DNA of 64,000 nt from Gnetum montanum (taxonomy: Eukaryota > Streptophyta > Gnetopsida > Gnetales > Gnetaceae), in the NCBI GenBank assembly GCA_015680685.1, contig MNCI01036774.1:242327-306326 (forward strand). Reading direction: 5' to 3'. Each line of letters begins with the position of its first letter. The first letter of the stretch is position 1. Below are positions 44,545 to 55,960 of the stretch, in pieces. The notes under the pieces were generated by a model that was given only the letters and a program-made list of their open reading frames with translations, was not told the origin of the DNA and did no database searches. Position numbers and translations under genes: made by a program.

Positions 44545-45500
44545 TTAGTATGTCATTCCTATAGTTGTAGGATGTCTTCCCACATGATTGACTATTCCTG
44601 CTAGCTTACAAAGTTCTTGAATTAACTTTGAAAATACATAGACCTCCCTATGATCTCTTATCACATCCTCAATTTTTTGAATCAAGGACTTGTAGAGAAA
44701 ATAGAGAATGTTGATGACACACTTCCCTCTCATTGTGAACACAAGTTTTGCACCTTGAGCAAAGATACTTAATGATTGTTAGGCAAGCAAAAAGTTATGA
44801 GTAACAATCATATACATGGTATTGTGAACTAATGGAAACTTGGATGTCTTTACCTCTACTTTTTTCATATTAAAGGCCCTGAATGGGATCTTTAACCTAA
44901 TATTGAACTCTATCTTTTGGATCTATGGCTACTAGTTATTCACTAGTTTATTTTTGAATTTTGTAATCCTAGAGATTTTCCATGTGGAAATAGGCACATG
45001 AACTCTACCAATGAAAGTCATGGCATCATCAACTACAAGGTTTTGATAAATTTCCTCTAATTCATACTAGTACCATGTGAAGGATTGGGTGATGTACTCA
45101 TAAAATCATGTCTACTGTAGTAACCCCTTAAGCTGAGAAGGATTGAGCTCAAGGAATTGGTGGTAATTCTTCTCTTTATTAATGGGTTAGTACTAAATAT
45201 CATCTCATCCACGCCTTCTGAAATATCATCAACATCATCCTTTTCATCTTTTACTAGTATCTTTGGCACTTGTTTCATTATTTGCTACTATGTACATGCT
45301 TGACTTGAAAATTGAGAATGTGATTGCTTGCCTTCTAATCTACTTCTACGTGGAGACCTTTATGGAATAGGGCTTGCAAGTTCTAGATTATAGGATCTAA
45401 GCTCTTCTCCTTCTTGCTCCTTAAAAATTAGTGGTTCATGCAAGGGTTTACAAATAGAGGCTTGAGATTGTTCAACCTCAACCCTTTTTGGTTTGCAAAG
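44545..45500 (-). pseudogene. decayed ORF remnant, probably retroelement extra ORF
   Basis: Minus-strand segments include LEQLQSNLCKPKRVEVEQSQ (about 45,520), PKILVKDEKDDVDDISEGVD (45,270-45,210) and ISILYFLYKSLIQKIEDVIR-like sequence (about 44,700). The acidic and coiled content resembles the extra ORFs elsewhere in the window, but no domain can be named. Confidence 0.3.
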
Positions 45501-46034
45501 ATTAGATTGTAATTGCTCTAACATGGTGAGCTATGAAGACTACAAAAATTGAGTTCTCTAAGCATCATATTACTATTTCAAAAGTTGTGCACAAAAACAA
45601 TGATAACTATAACCCTTTTAAAACACTTGAAAAATATTATCACAACTATTAAATCATGGCTTGCATGAGCAAGCATAAAAAAGGTAGAAATATTGAACTA
45701 ACTAGCAAATATATTAAATATATACCCAAATTAAGGCCTCTTCTCAATGACTAAGTTACAAAACACCAAGCTTGAACCATAGCTAGAACACCAAGAACAA
45801 AAGACCAAGAAGAATGCTTGCAAAAAATATCACTAATCTAACTATTGGGGTGAAAATCTAAAAAAAATTTTCTTAGTTGTGGTCAAATTGAAAGAAAAAG
45901 AAATTAAATTAAAAATAGCAAAATTCAAGAATGATCTTAGAGGACCTCCCTTAATTTATAGTAATTCATTACATAGGGGGATGCACTTGTGTTGGGATGC
46001 TAACGTCCTTACGCTAATGTAGGGGGTGTATCAT
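45500..46034 (-). mobile_element. LTR-like block with a family-B-like start
   Basis: On the minus strand the block would start TGATACACCCCCTACATTAG and continue CGTAAGGACGTTAGCATCCC, with a TATA-like TACTATAAATTAAGGG near 45,955. The start resembles that of the family-B LTR (CATTAGCGTAGGGGCAC at 39,575-39,597). The rest does not align convincingly, and the left border is a guess. Confidence 0.35.
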
Positions 46035-46039
46035 CACAT

Positions 46040-48310
46040 CCTTTTTTTATCATTGGGACCATGTGCAAGGTTGAAGACATGTCCAAATCATCATTAATTA
46101 ACCTAGTAAGATATCTAAGAATCTAGAAAAGAAGAACATTACAACTTACTTTGGACAATATCAGGCATCATGGGAAATAAGTTGATTGATTAGTTTATCC
46201 ATTCCATGTGTCAAAAGCTAGGAAAGAGGGGTTAAAATAATATGAGAATGATTAGAGCACAAAAAATAATGAAATAAAAGCACAAATGAGATGAGCTAAA
46301 TAGAACTTATCATGGTCAAATCTTAAAGTACCAAGAATTGACACTCACACAAGTGAAAGATCAATCATATGCCTTATGTTATGCAACCCTCACCATCACG
46401 AGGAGATAAGTGTTAGCTTACTCACCTACAATGTTAATCCACCAAGGATTCATAAGTGGATCCTTCCTAGAGCAAAATATTATCTTACTTAACCTTCTAA
46501 AACCTATTGATAAGACACCCATGAATTCCCAACAATGAGTGAAATATTAGCATCAAATGCAAGTCCATCCCCTTGGATGGTCAAATCTCATCCTCTACTT
46601 TGCTTTGTTGACTTTCTAAGACATAAAATAATGGGGAAAATTCAATAGAATAGATGAAGAATGAATAACAAATAAGAGAGAGAAAGGGTAAAAGTGCAAC
46701 ATTATTAAATTCCCAGCCAACCATTCAATTAGGTTATGAAGCATGTGAGCATTTTCTGCATCCCACAAGAGATCTACTACCACATCCTTTCATTGCTACT
46801 TATTCATACAATAGTAATCGACCTCTAAGTATTTCTTCTAAGTGCAAGGTCATACCTTCACTACCAGTGTCATCTAGCCTTAATTGTGCCATGGTCTAAT
46901 CATTAGTAAAATCAAACCAAGGGACCATCCTACCAAACATCCAAAAATCAAGATTCAAGTTTGGTTTTTCTCCATCCATACATGCATGCATAGTAGGCTC
47001 CCTAAAGTTTACTCTACTAAAAACCTCTAATTAATCCCTTTGACTATGCTAACTAATTACACACATTAATAGAAATTACAAAACCATGGTTAAATAAGGA
47101 AGAAAATCTAGATTCAAACATGATAAAGACTTGGATCATAAATGATGATGTTCATCTTTGAATAAAGAAATTTGAGGTTTGGATGGAACCAACATTTGTC
47201 ATTACCAAAGTTCACTAAGAAAGAGACTTCTGGACCTTCATGGCCATGGGTAGGAATGAGCAAGAAATCATCTTCCACTATGAAATTTTGGGAAGTCAAG
47301 TAATTTGGGTAATAAGTTGAACATGAAGAAGACTTACATAAGCATGAGTTCAACCACTAATTTTATTTTAATGTGAGAAATTATAGGATTTGTTTGAAAT
47401 GATAAAAGTACCAATTTCTGTAGATCAACAAGCTTGAAATTACATTACTCTACCCATTACCTCTTCTTGTTATCATTATTATTTTACCAATAATTTTCTT
47501 TCTTTTTCTCCTATTTTTTCCATATTTTCTTTTCATCTTAATTATAATATTTTCATATTTTTCATCATTTTTCTTTCATTCTTTTTTCATAATTTTCATT
47601 TCTTTCATAGGAAGAAGGTTTTTCTATGGAGGATGGGAACCATGGAAGTTAATTAGAGTACTAGACCACCAAATAGAGTCTTCAACTTATATGAACATGA
47701 GAATTCATTCCCATCACTAAGCATGCATAAGTTTATAAGATCACAAATCTCCTTTGACCAAGGTGGCTAGGCAAGGTAACACATGCACCTTGGTCTAATC
47801 CTACTAATTAGACCCACCAGTGGTTACAAGGACCCTCAATGACACACCACTTTCTTACTAGCGATCAAGAACTCTTCCAAGATTCTAAATCTTACATCTT
47901 AAGATGTGGATCCACCACCTATCCATGGTTCCAATAGCCTTAGCTTTGATAGCTCAGAGTGTGAGTCCTAACACCCTACTAAATCAAAGCTTACTTCACC
48001 AATAATGAATAGAAGAAAAGTGGATGGTTAAATTTGTTGTGTAGTAATTCCATTAATCAAGACTTCACTTTGGACTTGTTTGGCACTCTCACATTTTCAT
48101 TGCATTTGTAACTCATCTACCCACCATTGGCTTATTGGATGTGCATTCTTAAAGCATATTAATTGGTTTTCCCACACACACATAAAAACACTATAAAATA
48201 AAATAAAATATCATAATTGATTATCCATTAAGCTCAAAAATATCAAAATCCTAGCTAAACACACCAACTTTATTCAATATATAAATATAAATGCATAAAA
48301 ATATTTTTTT
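46040..48310. other. no recognisable gene
   Basis: AT-rich, non-coding sequence with LTR-like text (plus strand 46,380-46,520 and 47,640-48,000). The 79-codon minus-strand frame at 47,114-47,353 has no recognisable domain. A T/C-rich run lies at 47,495-47,620. Confidence 0.5.
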
Positions 48311-49294
48311 TGACATGGCATAAGGGATTTCTACCCCATGACTGATCCATTTCTATCACCTAGGATACCTTTGAGTATCAAATTAAGAGTTAGGCATGCT
48401 CAAAGGTGAAAGATATTCATGATGGTATACTAGGCATTGTCCATTAAGTATTCCATCTAGCTCACTTGAATGGCATATGTGCATGGTGTAATAGGACTAA
48501 GAAGGATCATAAATTATTTTCCTGTAATTCATTCTTCCAACCTCATCTATTCTGTTGATTTCAAGGTAAGGATCTTGGAAAACTATCCTAGCATTAGTAG
48601 TTCGTACGCAAGCCCTTTCCATGATAATAAGAAGATCATCAAGAAATTAGTGAGATAAAATCAACCTATAATAGAAGTCATCACATCATATACCTATTTC
48701 ACAAGGCATGTGTATGATTGATCTACCAACTCCAAGAAAATGTTAATACACTTGAGTTGAGGAAGCTCTTAATCAAGGTACTACTACCATAAGATGAGAC
48801 TGACTCTTAAATTGAAGTTGTACAAAGATATGCAATAATCCTTTTTACCAAGTTGGATTTCCACATGGGACTACTAAGATCTAATATTTTTTAAAGTGAA
48901 TATCTATCTTTGACCATCCATGAGGCCACCATAGATATATGGGAATGATGGTAATATCATCATCAGGTACCATTATATAACTTTCACTAGACACAATTTT
49001 GGAATTCATCCCTAGAATATATCTTGTATTTTGATTATGATTAATAAGTTTCGCTAAGAACTCTTGAATGTGAACTCTTATCTAACATGAATTAATTTCC
49101 TCTCTAGAAGATGAAGAGGGTAAGACATACCTAGTCATTTGGTTCTCATGTCTATGCTTGCAATAGAATTTTTCACCATAGAACCTCACACTTTCCCTCA
49201 CAACCAAATCAACAGGAAATTGGTAATATTTCCTAAATGAAAAGATAAAGAAGGGATCAATACAGTACATAATATTACATGATTTGGCTTGCAT
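48310..49294 (-). pseudogene. unidentified decayed ORF of about 320 codons
   Basis: The minus strand can be read from about 49,294 to 48,310 largely in one frame through some ten stops: VRESVRFYGEKFYCKHRHEN, NTRYILGMNSKIVSSESYIM, VPDDDITIIPIYLWWPHGWS, VGRSIIHMPCEIGI, NARIVFQDPYLEINRIDEVG and YRKIIYDPS. Stops at probable Gln positions and conserved hydrophobic spacing indicate a once functional protein. I cannot name a family. Its place among retroelements suggests an accessory ORF of one of them, but a decayed cellular gene is possible. Confidence 0.4.
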
Positions 49295-49348
49295 TAGCTA
49301 TGGTTGATTGGGTAATTCAACTTGTATGAAACCAAAAGGTAGAAGCTA

Positions 49349-50388
49349 AGGATCGAGAACTTAGAAGGGGGATTGAATAAGTTTTATCTAATGAGACCCA
49401 ATTTTTGCTCAATAGATGTACGTGGTTCCCCAACTTGGATACATCCACACTTAGAGGGTAGAATCCTTGCACACCTTTAGACTTTGTTCCTTAAAAATTT
49501 TGGTTTCAAGGTTACCATAACCTTTACAAATTCTTAAGCTCTACTAGGGATGTTTTCTCTCAAAAAACCCACCCAACCCCTCAAGGTTCCGACAAGCTCA
49601 AAAGTTTTCTTCTCTCAAGAAGCACATCCAATTCCTTAGGCCTTACAGTAGGAGATAGAAAGATCAAGGAAGAAAATGAACTAAGCTTATGATTCCTTAC
49701 TTTTTAGCTCAACAAAATAATAAACAACTCAACAAATAATAAGAAGATGAAGTACAAAATATCTCAAAAGATATATAAAATGATTTCTTAATCATATGAC
49801 TAGTGCTTGCTTTTTCCAAAAACGTATCACTTTCGTTTATATCCTTGTCAACCTCATATGTCCGTTGGAATTCATACAATAGCCAAAAATGACTAATCGA
49901 GACATCTTCCATAAGCCTGAGACATTTTACTATGTTCTTCATCCTACGAGTGAGACATCTCATTTGTCCTAAGATGTCTTGACCTAATCCAAGATGCCTT
50001 GCCTAAGACATCTTGCCACAACTTCAAATGTCTACTATTTTGTGAAGATGTCTTACCTAAGACATCTTGCCACAACTTCAAACATCTATTGTTTTATGAA
50101 GACATCTTTCCTAAGACTAGATCTTTTCAACAAAGAAATCTTATAGCAAAATGAGATGTCATGTCAGTCTTGAAGACATCTTCTTTAAAATTGAGTTGTC
50201 TTGCATCCTCATGATTTTCTTAAAATCGTTGCATTTTCTCATTGGAATTTAGTATTTTAGTTTGTCAATTCATGCTCCTGTCTTAGCTTCCTTAATATTT
50301 TTTATTCACCTTTCTTAGACTTGTAAGATCTCACAAGCATACTAGCAAATTCTTCATTTTTAAAGGCTTTGACATATATTGTTATTGT
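49349..50388 (-). mobile_element. family-F (copia-like) LTR
   Basis: The left end on the minus strand reads GAACTTATTCAATCCCCCTT, CTAAGTTCTCGATCC, as in the plus-strand copy at 61,353-62,507 (CAACCTCCCTTCTAAGTTCTTGATCC, here broken for length as CAACCTCCC and TTCTAAGTTCTTGATCC). TTCAA-CCCCC-TTCTA text at the LTR 3' end is typical of SIRE/Maximus Ty1/copia elements. Shared inner landmarks are AACAAAGTCTA.AGGTGTGCA and CCAAGTTGGGGAACCA. The U3 contains a dense set of AGACATCT/AGATGTCT words (49,895-50,210). The right (5') border near 50,388 is approximate. Confidence 0.7.
49895..50215. repeat. array of AGACATCT / AGATGTCT palindrome variants
   Basis: At least ten words of the type (G)AGACATCT or AGATGTCT occur in 320 bases, for example near 49,899, 49,952, 49,972, 50,007, 50,046, 50,056 and 50,101. 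Part is a tandem repeat of about 56 bases containing GACATCTTGCCACAACTTCA. The same words fill the U3 of the other two family-F LTRs, where one full palindrome GAGACGTCTC survives. Confidence 0.8.
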
Positions 50389-50599
50389 TGGAAAGCTTGA
50401 TTGATAGGATTGCTGAAAATAGGTAGGTATTATTAAGGAATTATTAATGAGTATTAATAAGCATCTACTTGTATACCATGAAAGTAGGGATTAGTGGGAA
50501 ACACCATCTATTATTGCATTGAATTTGGAAGATTCCATGGAATAGCATTCCAATGATTTGAAGCTTACCACTATTGGTAATGCTACATGGGTTGCTAAT

Positions 50600-51700
50600 A
50601 AGCATCATTAGCATAATATGACAGACCAAGGTACATGATCCTCCCTATTTGCCTCTTGAAAAATCTAGGGTTCAAAGGCATCCCAAATCATCCCATCTCA
50701 TTAATCATGTAAGCCATGACTATGTAGCATTATGAATCATGAAAGTCTATGTAGTATTCATAGGGGCCCTCATCATTAAAGAATGATGAAAACTCATTTA
50801 GATGTTCTTGAATGCTCTTTGAATACGAGATCTTAATTTAATCCTTGTTGTCATACATCTTTTGATGTTCATGCATTATAACTACTTTGTTTTTAGCTTC
50901 AACCACTTTACCATCCATGTTCTTGTGAGTAGTGGTTATATTTTTATCCCTTATGTCCCAAATTTGGTTCACCTGGTCAGCCAAGTTTGCTAAGGCCTTA
51001 TTTATTCTAACCTAATCTTGTGCTAGGGCCTCAACTATAGTGGGATGTTCAATGATACCTTTAATGTTTTTAGTATCTTGTCTATGCACTAGATCATGAT
51101 TGTACTCCTCGGCTAATTGCTACTTTTGCCACTCACCTACCATGCTTATAATGGTGTCCAAGAGTGCTTTGATTTAGACCACATACTTTTTATGAACTTG
51201 GCCCATTGCATACATGTCCACATGCTCTCTTGTCTTCTACCTTAGCCCCTCTATAATATGCATTAACTACTCTCTTTGGCTAAAATCATGATTCAAATAA
51301 CAATGAGAAATTTTCATGTATCTTTCCATGGCAATGTTAAGAGGTTCATGGGCTCCTTGCCTCCATCTAGCCATCTCCTTATGAATGTTTGAAATTTAGG
51401 CATAGGTCTAAAATTTAGCATAGAAGATTCTAAACATATTTGCTCATTTCTAAATTAATATAGGGGGTAAGGATTTATACTAGATCTTCGCATGTTCAAT
51501 GAAGGTGTGGGGAAACAACCGCAACATCTACCAATTACTCATGATCCCTTAGTGATAGGAAGCATTGTCAAAGGCCTGCATGTGAAACTAGGGATAATTA
51601 CTGATATATTCTCTAAATGTTAGGAAAATAACCATGTTTATTCATTTGATTCTTCTATTACAAACATGCTTCCTTGAAATATGTATAACTTCAGTTAGCT
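50600..51700 (-). pseudogene. gag core of an Athila-like element, decayed
   Basis: The minus strand reads NASYH.GIMSNW.MLRLFPHT (about 51,560), FYAKF.TYA.ISNIHKEMAR (51,420-51,370), WRQGAHEPLNIAMERYMKIS (51,365-51,310), HCYLNHDFSQRE, TREHVDMYAMGQVHKKYV and a coiled tail (EALAQD.VRINKALANLADQ). This is the same gag as at 13,490-14,290: VYTKFENYVHISNVQKEMAR, GAHESLHITMERYL, VDMYAMCQVYKKF. The C-terminal parts (GMPLNPRF here, GMPLNPNF there) also agree. It lies downstream of a family-E primer site at 52,008-52,027. Pol is absent: a family-F LTR follows at 50,388. Confidence 0.85.
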
Positions 51701-52007
51701 TGTGATAATCGCCCCACTGAAACAAAGGAGAATATCATCACCTTCGATAGGTCTAAAAATATGCAAATGCTAGAATTTGGGAAGGAGCTCATTAGCTTGA
51801 GCTTGAGCTAAATCTCGATTAACAGCCCCTAACCATGGACCTTCATGATGGAGTGGCCTATTGGTGACAACTTTCAACTACCACTATTTCTTTGTTCCTT
51901 CCCTAGCAATAAGAATCTAATGGTGAGAAAAGTGTTATTTAATACCAATGTTTATCTCCTCACAAGGCTGGGGATCTCTTTCAAAAATTCAAGTTTAGGT
52001 GCTTGTT

Positions 52008-52167
52008 GGTTTCTAGAAATACTAAGGCCTACATAACTCCAAAAAATCTCAATGGTTGTAATGAACTATGTGTTTCAAACTAACATTTAATATAAATTTC
52101 ACAATATTTTATTTTGGAAGTTTAACAACAAATTATACTTTTCTAAAATTTTTAGTTATATCAAAGT
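52008..52167 (-). mobile_element. family-E LTR end with primer site (truncated)
   Basis: TTAGGTGCTTGTTGGTTTCT, AGAAATACTAAGGCCTACAT on the plus strand correspond to the primer-site and LTR-end sequence at 41,455-41,500 and 52,688-52,730. About 140 bases of LTR follow before a family-F LTR begins at 52,168. Confidence 0.6.
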
Positions 52168-52680
52168 TGTTGACCTTTTCGTATGTCAAAACCTTAGAGA
52201 AAATGGAGAATATTGAAATGTGTTTGTAATTTAGCAAGGCTATAAATGAGCAAAGACTTCAGAACAAGAGTTGATTTTGAAAACGAGATCTATGTATAGA
52301 TGTCATTATGAAGACTACATGGACAAAAACAAAGACTATGAAGATGCTCTAAGGATTAGCCAAAAGACAAATTCATAGCTCGAATGTTAAATCTAAAAAG
52401 TTGAGAAGACATTTCTTAAAAATAGTAGACATCTACATTCAAGAATAGACATCTCCCTAGAGATGTCCCACTTTCAAAGGAGACGTCTCCCTAGCGTTAA
52501 AGTTGATTTCAAAGAAATGTCCCAATCTCGAAGGAGACATCTACACTAGTCATTAGATAACTATTGCACAAATTCTGAGGTATTTTTGAAAACTTCAAGG
52601 CTATAAGAAGACTTCAATCTCTTGGGTATTTTGCAAGAATTGTAAACATCAAAGTAATCATTGTCTATCTTATGTTGTTG
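52168..52680 (+). mobile_element. 5' part of a family-F LTR
   Basis: It starts TGTTGACCTTTTCGTATGTC and follows the copy at 61,353 through AAAACCTTAGAGAAAATGGA, the AGACATCT array (52,407-52,545) and AAAGTAATCATTGTCTA. Homology stops at about 52,675, in the middle of the LTR, next to a family-E primer site. It is a truncated insertion. The one intact GAGACGTCTC palindrome is at 52,480-52,489. Confidence 0.75.
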
Positions 52681-52698
52681 TACTTTTTAGGTGTTTGA

Positions 52699-53890
52699 TG
52701 GTCTCTAGCAACACCAAGGCCTAGATACCTCCAAATAAACTCAGTGGTAATAAAACGAACTAATCGTAAATGTTTAGTTGCTGTTGTGATTGTTAAAATG
52801 GTTGGGTTTTGTGTATGAAATTGTAATTGGCTATTATAACAAAAATTTAGCTAACCTTTTTAAATACTATGAGTCATTAAAAATTCCTATTTTATCAATT
52901 CACTTAGTTTATATAGTCCCTATAGTCCATCACTTGAAACAAATAAAATTTCACAAAAATGCTTGAGCATAATTCATCTAAAATCTACTCCTAATTTCCC
53001 CCAAAGAGAAAGTTAACTAGAAATAGAGCAAGATTCAATGGATTTCGGAAAAGAAAAGAAAAGAAAGGCCGATTTATGTGAAATCTCAAACAATTAAACA
53101 AGATAAATTGACATAAGGAAACACCTTGCAATAAAGCTATTCTAATTCAATCTAAATATTACGAATTATCCAAACCCTCTAAGCTCAACAAGCAATTTCG
53201 TAAAAGACACTCTTATTTAACTACTAAAACACTTTGTAAACAATAAAGTACAAGCTTTTATTTGGCTAGTTAATAGTTGTCAAGAATTGAAACAATAGAG
53301 CTTTCAAAAAAATTTGACAATTTTAAAATTGAAATATTAACGCAATAAACTTTTAAAAAATGAAGCTATTTTAGTCATCTCAAAGTATCAAAGATTTTCT
53401 AGATCCTCTAGACTCAAACAAGCAATTTTATAAAGACATCACTATTAAATTACTCAAGAGGTTTTTCAAAGACAACATAAGCTCTTATATGGCAACCAAA
53501 ATAAAAGTCTAGAATTGCACAAACATAGAGCTAAAAGAGCAATCTAGAAAATCCCAAAATTAAATGGCAACTCAAGATTAAAATAAAGCAGCTGAATTGA
53601 TGCCTTTAACAAGTCATACTTTGCAATCTTCAATATATTTCTTCTCAATTTCTCCCACAAACTTCCCATCTACCCTTGAAGCCTTTTTTATAGTGGCTCC
53701 TAGGTAGTTACAATCATCATGAAATGTTACAAACATCATGAATGTTTGGTTATAATCATCATGAAAGATTACAAACATCATGAATGTTTGGTTATAACCA
53801 CCAACGGAAGTTAGAACTTCTATAAGAATAAAAGGTATAATAGACAAATGTCCCATTTATATAGGACGTTACACAAATCATTTCATAATT
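52699..53890 (-). mobile_element. family-E LTR copy 2 with primer-binding site
   Basis: Homologous to 41,468-42,930 throughout: TTTAGGTGTTTGATGGTCTC, AACACCAAGGCC, AATACCTCC-like and AAATAAACTCAGT, then CTACTCCTAATTTCCCCCAA and the minus-strand TATA box CACTATAAAAAAGGC (about 53,685-53,699). It is more decayed and about 270 bases shorter. It directly precedes the UDP-glycosyltransferase pseudogene, which it may have truncated. Confidence 0.75.
53712..53795. repeat. 42-bp tandem duplication in the family-E LTR U3
   Basis: AATCATCATGAAATGTTACA and AATCATCATGAAAGATTACA start two consecutive 42-base units (53,712-53,753 and 53,754-53,795), both ending GAATGTTTGGTTAT. It lies just upstream of the TATA box and is absent from copy 1. 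Confidence 0.9.
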
Positions 53891-54059
53891 TTTTTTCTAC
53901 GTAAATAATAATAATAGTAATAATTTTTTAAAAAAGACAAAGCATCTATCATACACATCCAAAATCACCACTGTATTTCCCTCTTGCACCATAGCCAAAT
54001 AGCACCATTTTTCTATTCGTGGAGGCTCTCCAGTAGTGGTTCGGCACGTCTGCTTGTTA

Positions 54060-54941
54060 CTTCGTTGCGTCAGCTCCACATCCGTCGCCATCGTCATTGG
54101 AGATGATTCCTGGATGCTCTGCGTTCATGCATTGTAGGTCACATATGTTTCTGATCGTAGACTTGTAGTGGCAGTAGCTCCCGCACTCGCCTGTGAAGAA
54201 CGGTAGCACCGCGTTATGAGCACCAGCGGCTCCATTTCTGGCATGTGTTAATGAGAAATCCATGTGCCTCAAGGATCTTTGAGCGAACAATGACCCAGAA
54301 ATCACCAGAAAGCAACAGACGACGAATCTTGCAAGCTATCAGGCAGGTCCTTCAATTGCACGCCAGGCAACCCCGAAAAGGCGACGACTGAGTCAGCGTC
54401 TTCTTTGACGATTTGTTCTTTTTTTTCTTCTTCTGCCGAAATAGGCGTGTATAACATGGGGCACAGCAGCGATGCCCCTGAAACTAAGAACATGGAGATG
54501 GAGATTTGGAATTTTGATGGAATGTCAAAGAACAGAGTGTTGAAGAAATCGGTGATGAAAGCAGATATGATTATTTCACCACTATGTGACTCTACTATTT
54601 TGCTACGCAAAGCTTCCTCTATCAGAGGCTTGGTCTTTTTCTGCAGCAGATCCATTTGCTCAAATATTGGAATTTCAAGTCATGCCCAATTTTGTGCAAA
54701 GGCAACTGCCTGAACGTTATGTCTTGTCATTGAAAGCGACGCGATTGTTGTAATCGACGATAAACTGCTGCAAAACACTCCACTCAGCCGTTATCACTGT
54801 GACAGATGGTGATAAGCACATAGTCTTTTGGCTAGCTCCAATCATCAGTATAACATGTTTCATTCCTGCCGTAGGAAATATGATTAATTTCCTCCTCCTG
54901 TTGTTGGATTTCTACATTGTTCTCTCTTCAAGCTGCGCCAT
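54060..54941 (-). pseudogene. UDP-glycosyltransferase (GT1) pseudogene, N-terminal half
   Basis: An ATG at 54,939-54,941 starts MAQLEERTM followed by a stop. The N-terminal Rossmann segment reads KLIIFPTAGMKHVILMIGAS (plant UGTs: HVAIFPTPGMGHLIPLVELA, with His replaced). After frameshifts come LLQKKTKPLIEEALRSKIVE, ISAFITDFFNTLFFDIPSKF, SMFLVSGASLLCPMLY, then FSGLPGVQLKDLPDSLQDSS, matching the UGT segments DFF..ALDVAxELGIPxYxF, SGAxFLxLMLxLP, and PGxPPIxxxDLPDPLQD. HGFLINTCQKW near 54,255 corresponds to GILVNTFxELE. The C-terminal half with the PSPG sugar-nucleotide box is missing. The enzyme class conjugates small molecules with sugars in the cytosol. Composition is clearly non-retroelement. 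It keeps its promoter, so it is not a processed copy. Confidence 0.85.
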
Positions 54942-54991
54942 GGCTGCTTAGCTTAGCTTAGCTTGCTTTAAAATGTTTGCAGATCTGAGAG

Positions 54992-54999
54992 ATTTATAG
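54992..54999 (-). promoter_or_regulatory. TATA box of the UDP-glycosyltransferase pseudogene
   Basis: GGCTATAAATC on the minus strand ends about 50 bases before the ATG at 54,941, the right distance for a plant core promoter with a short leader. A run of AGCTA/GCTTA pentamers (54,950-54,966) lies in the leader. Confidence 0.6.
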
Positions 55000-55640
55000 C
55001 CTTAATAGAGGAGACTGTGCAATGCCCATTCTTCATTATTAACACAATTTTATCATCCTCCAGTGGCGTACAAGCACCAGTGCTTGCATTTTCTATGCAC
55101 ACATGCAGCGAGCGATAGATCAGAGAGTCGTTCATTTTCTTTGTTAATCTGCAATTCTGTATGACATCACGGTTTTCATCACGGCCAAAACTCTGATACC
55201 CAGTGGCCAGTTCTCTCAGGCTACGCTTTATGTTGGTGATACGATACCATGTGCAGCAGGCATGGAATTTGATGGTTACATAGGCGATCTTTCAAACCGT
55301 ATTTTACAGGTTAATTTGTAAATAAAACCTGTAAAATTACGAGGTTGTTAGCTTCTTGAAGATGATGCCGCAGTGAAGCTCATGGATAACACAACTAACA
55401 CTTATCAGTGGTATCACTACAACTACCCAACTTCAATTAATCTCTTTAAAACCTGTAAAACCATCATCATTGTTGCTTGAAACACGTCACCTGCTCAAGC
55501 CTGCAGTTTGCGGCAACCTCTGAAATTGAGAGATTAAGGCGATTCTGTTATGCATATTTCTCCCTGGCCCTCTCTAATATAACGTCATGTGCCTGCAGTA
55601 CATTTTCTTCTGCTTGACTTACCATAAATTTAGAATATGG
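55000..55640. other. upstream region of the UDP-glycosyltransferase pseudogene
   Basis: Non-repetitive, moderate GC, no frame. TTTACAGGTTAATTTGT and AAATAAAACCTGTAAAATTA (55,306-55,340) form an inverted repeat (TTACAGGTT / AACCTGTAA), and AAACCTGTAAAA recurs at 55,446. These are plausible promoter elements but nothing specific can be named. Confidence 0.5.
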
Positions 55641-55960
55641 CCAAGGTTGGCTTTTTACAAAAGCTTTATTCTCTAAAATTTTCATGGTTGTGATACATAA
55701 ATCTTTAATGAATTTGAGTTCTTAACTATTCTTCCATAGTGAATCACATGGGGCATTATTGAACGATTCAAAAGTCCTGCAACCAGAACTAAATATGTCT
55801 TCAATTTGCCATCAAGAAAGACAATCTTCATGTTATTTAAGTACCAAAGCTCACATGCCCAAGGAAATTGATCCCATGTATACAAGTTAGGAGAAAACAT
55901 TTTTTTATTCATCCTAAACAATGTGCAGGATAGATTGTTGTGCTAAGAATGAATATGCTT
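55640..55960 (-). other. short unidentified frame
   Basis: A 79-codon minus-strand frame (55,682-55,921) reads MFRMNKKMFSPNLYTWDQFP, WACELWYLNNMKIVFLDGKL. It has no recognisable family and may be the tail of a decayed gene. Confidence 0.25.

Noticed and set aside
53890-53960. AAT/AATAAT-rich run as an AT-rich matrix or origin element
   Set aside because: Short, imperfect, and of a kind expected by chance in this AT-rich sequence.
54405-54713. 102-codon plus-strand frame
   Set aside because: It lies opposite the UDP-glycosyltransferase pseudogene, whose minus-strand translation matches a known family.
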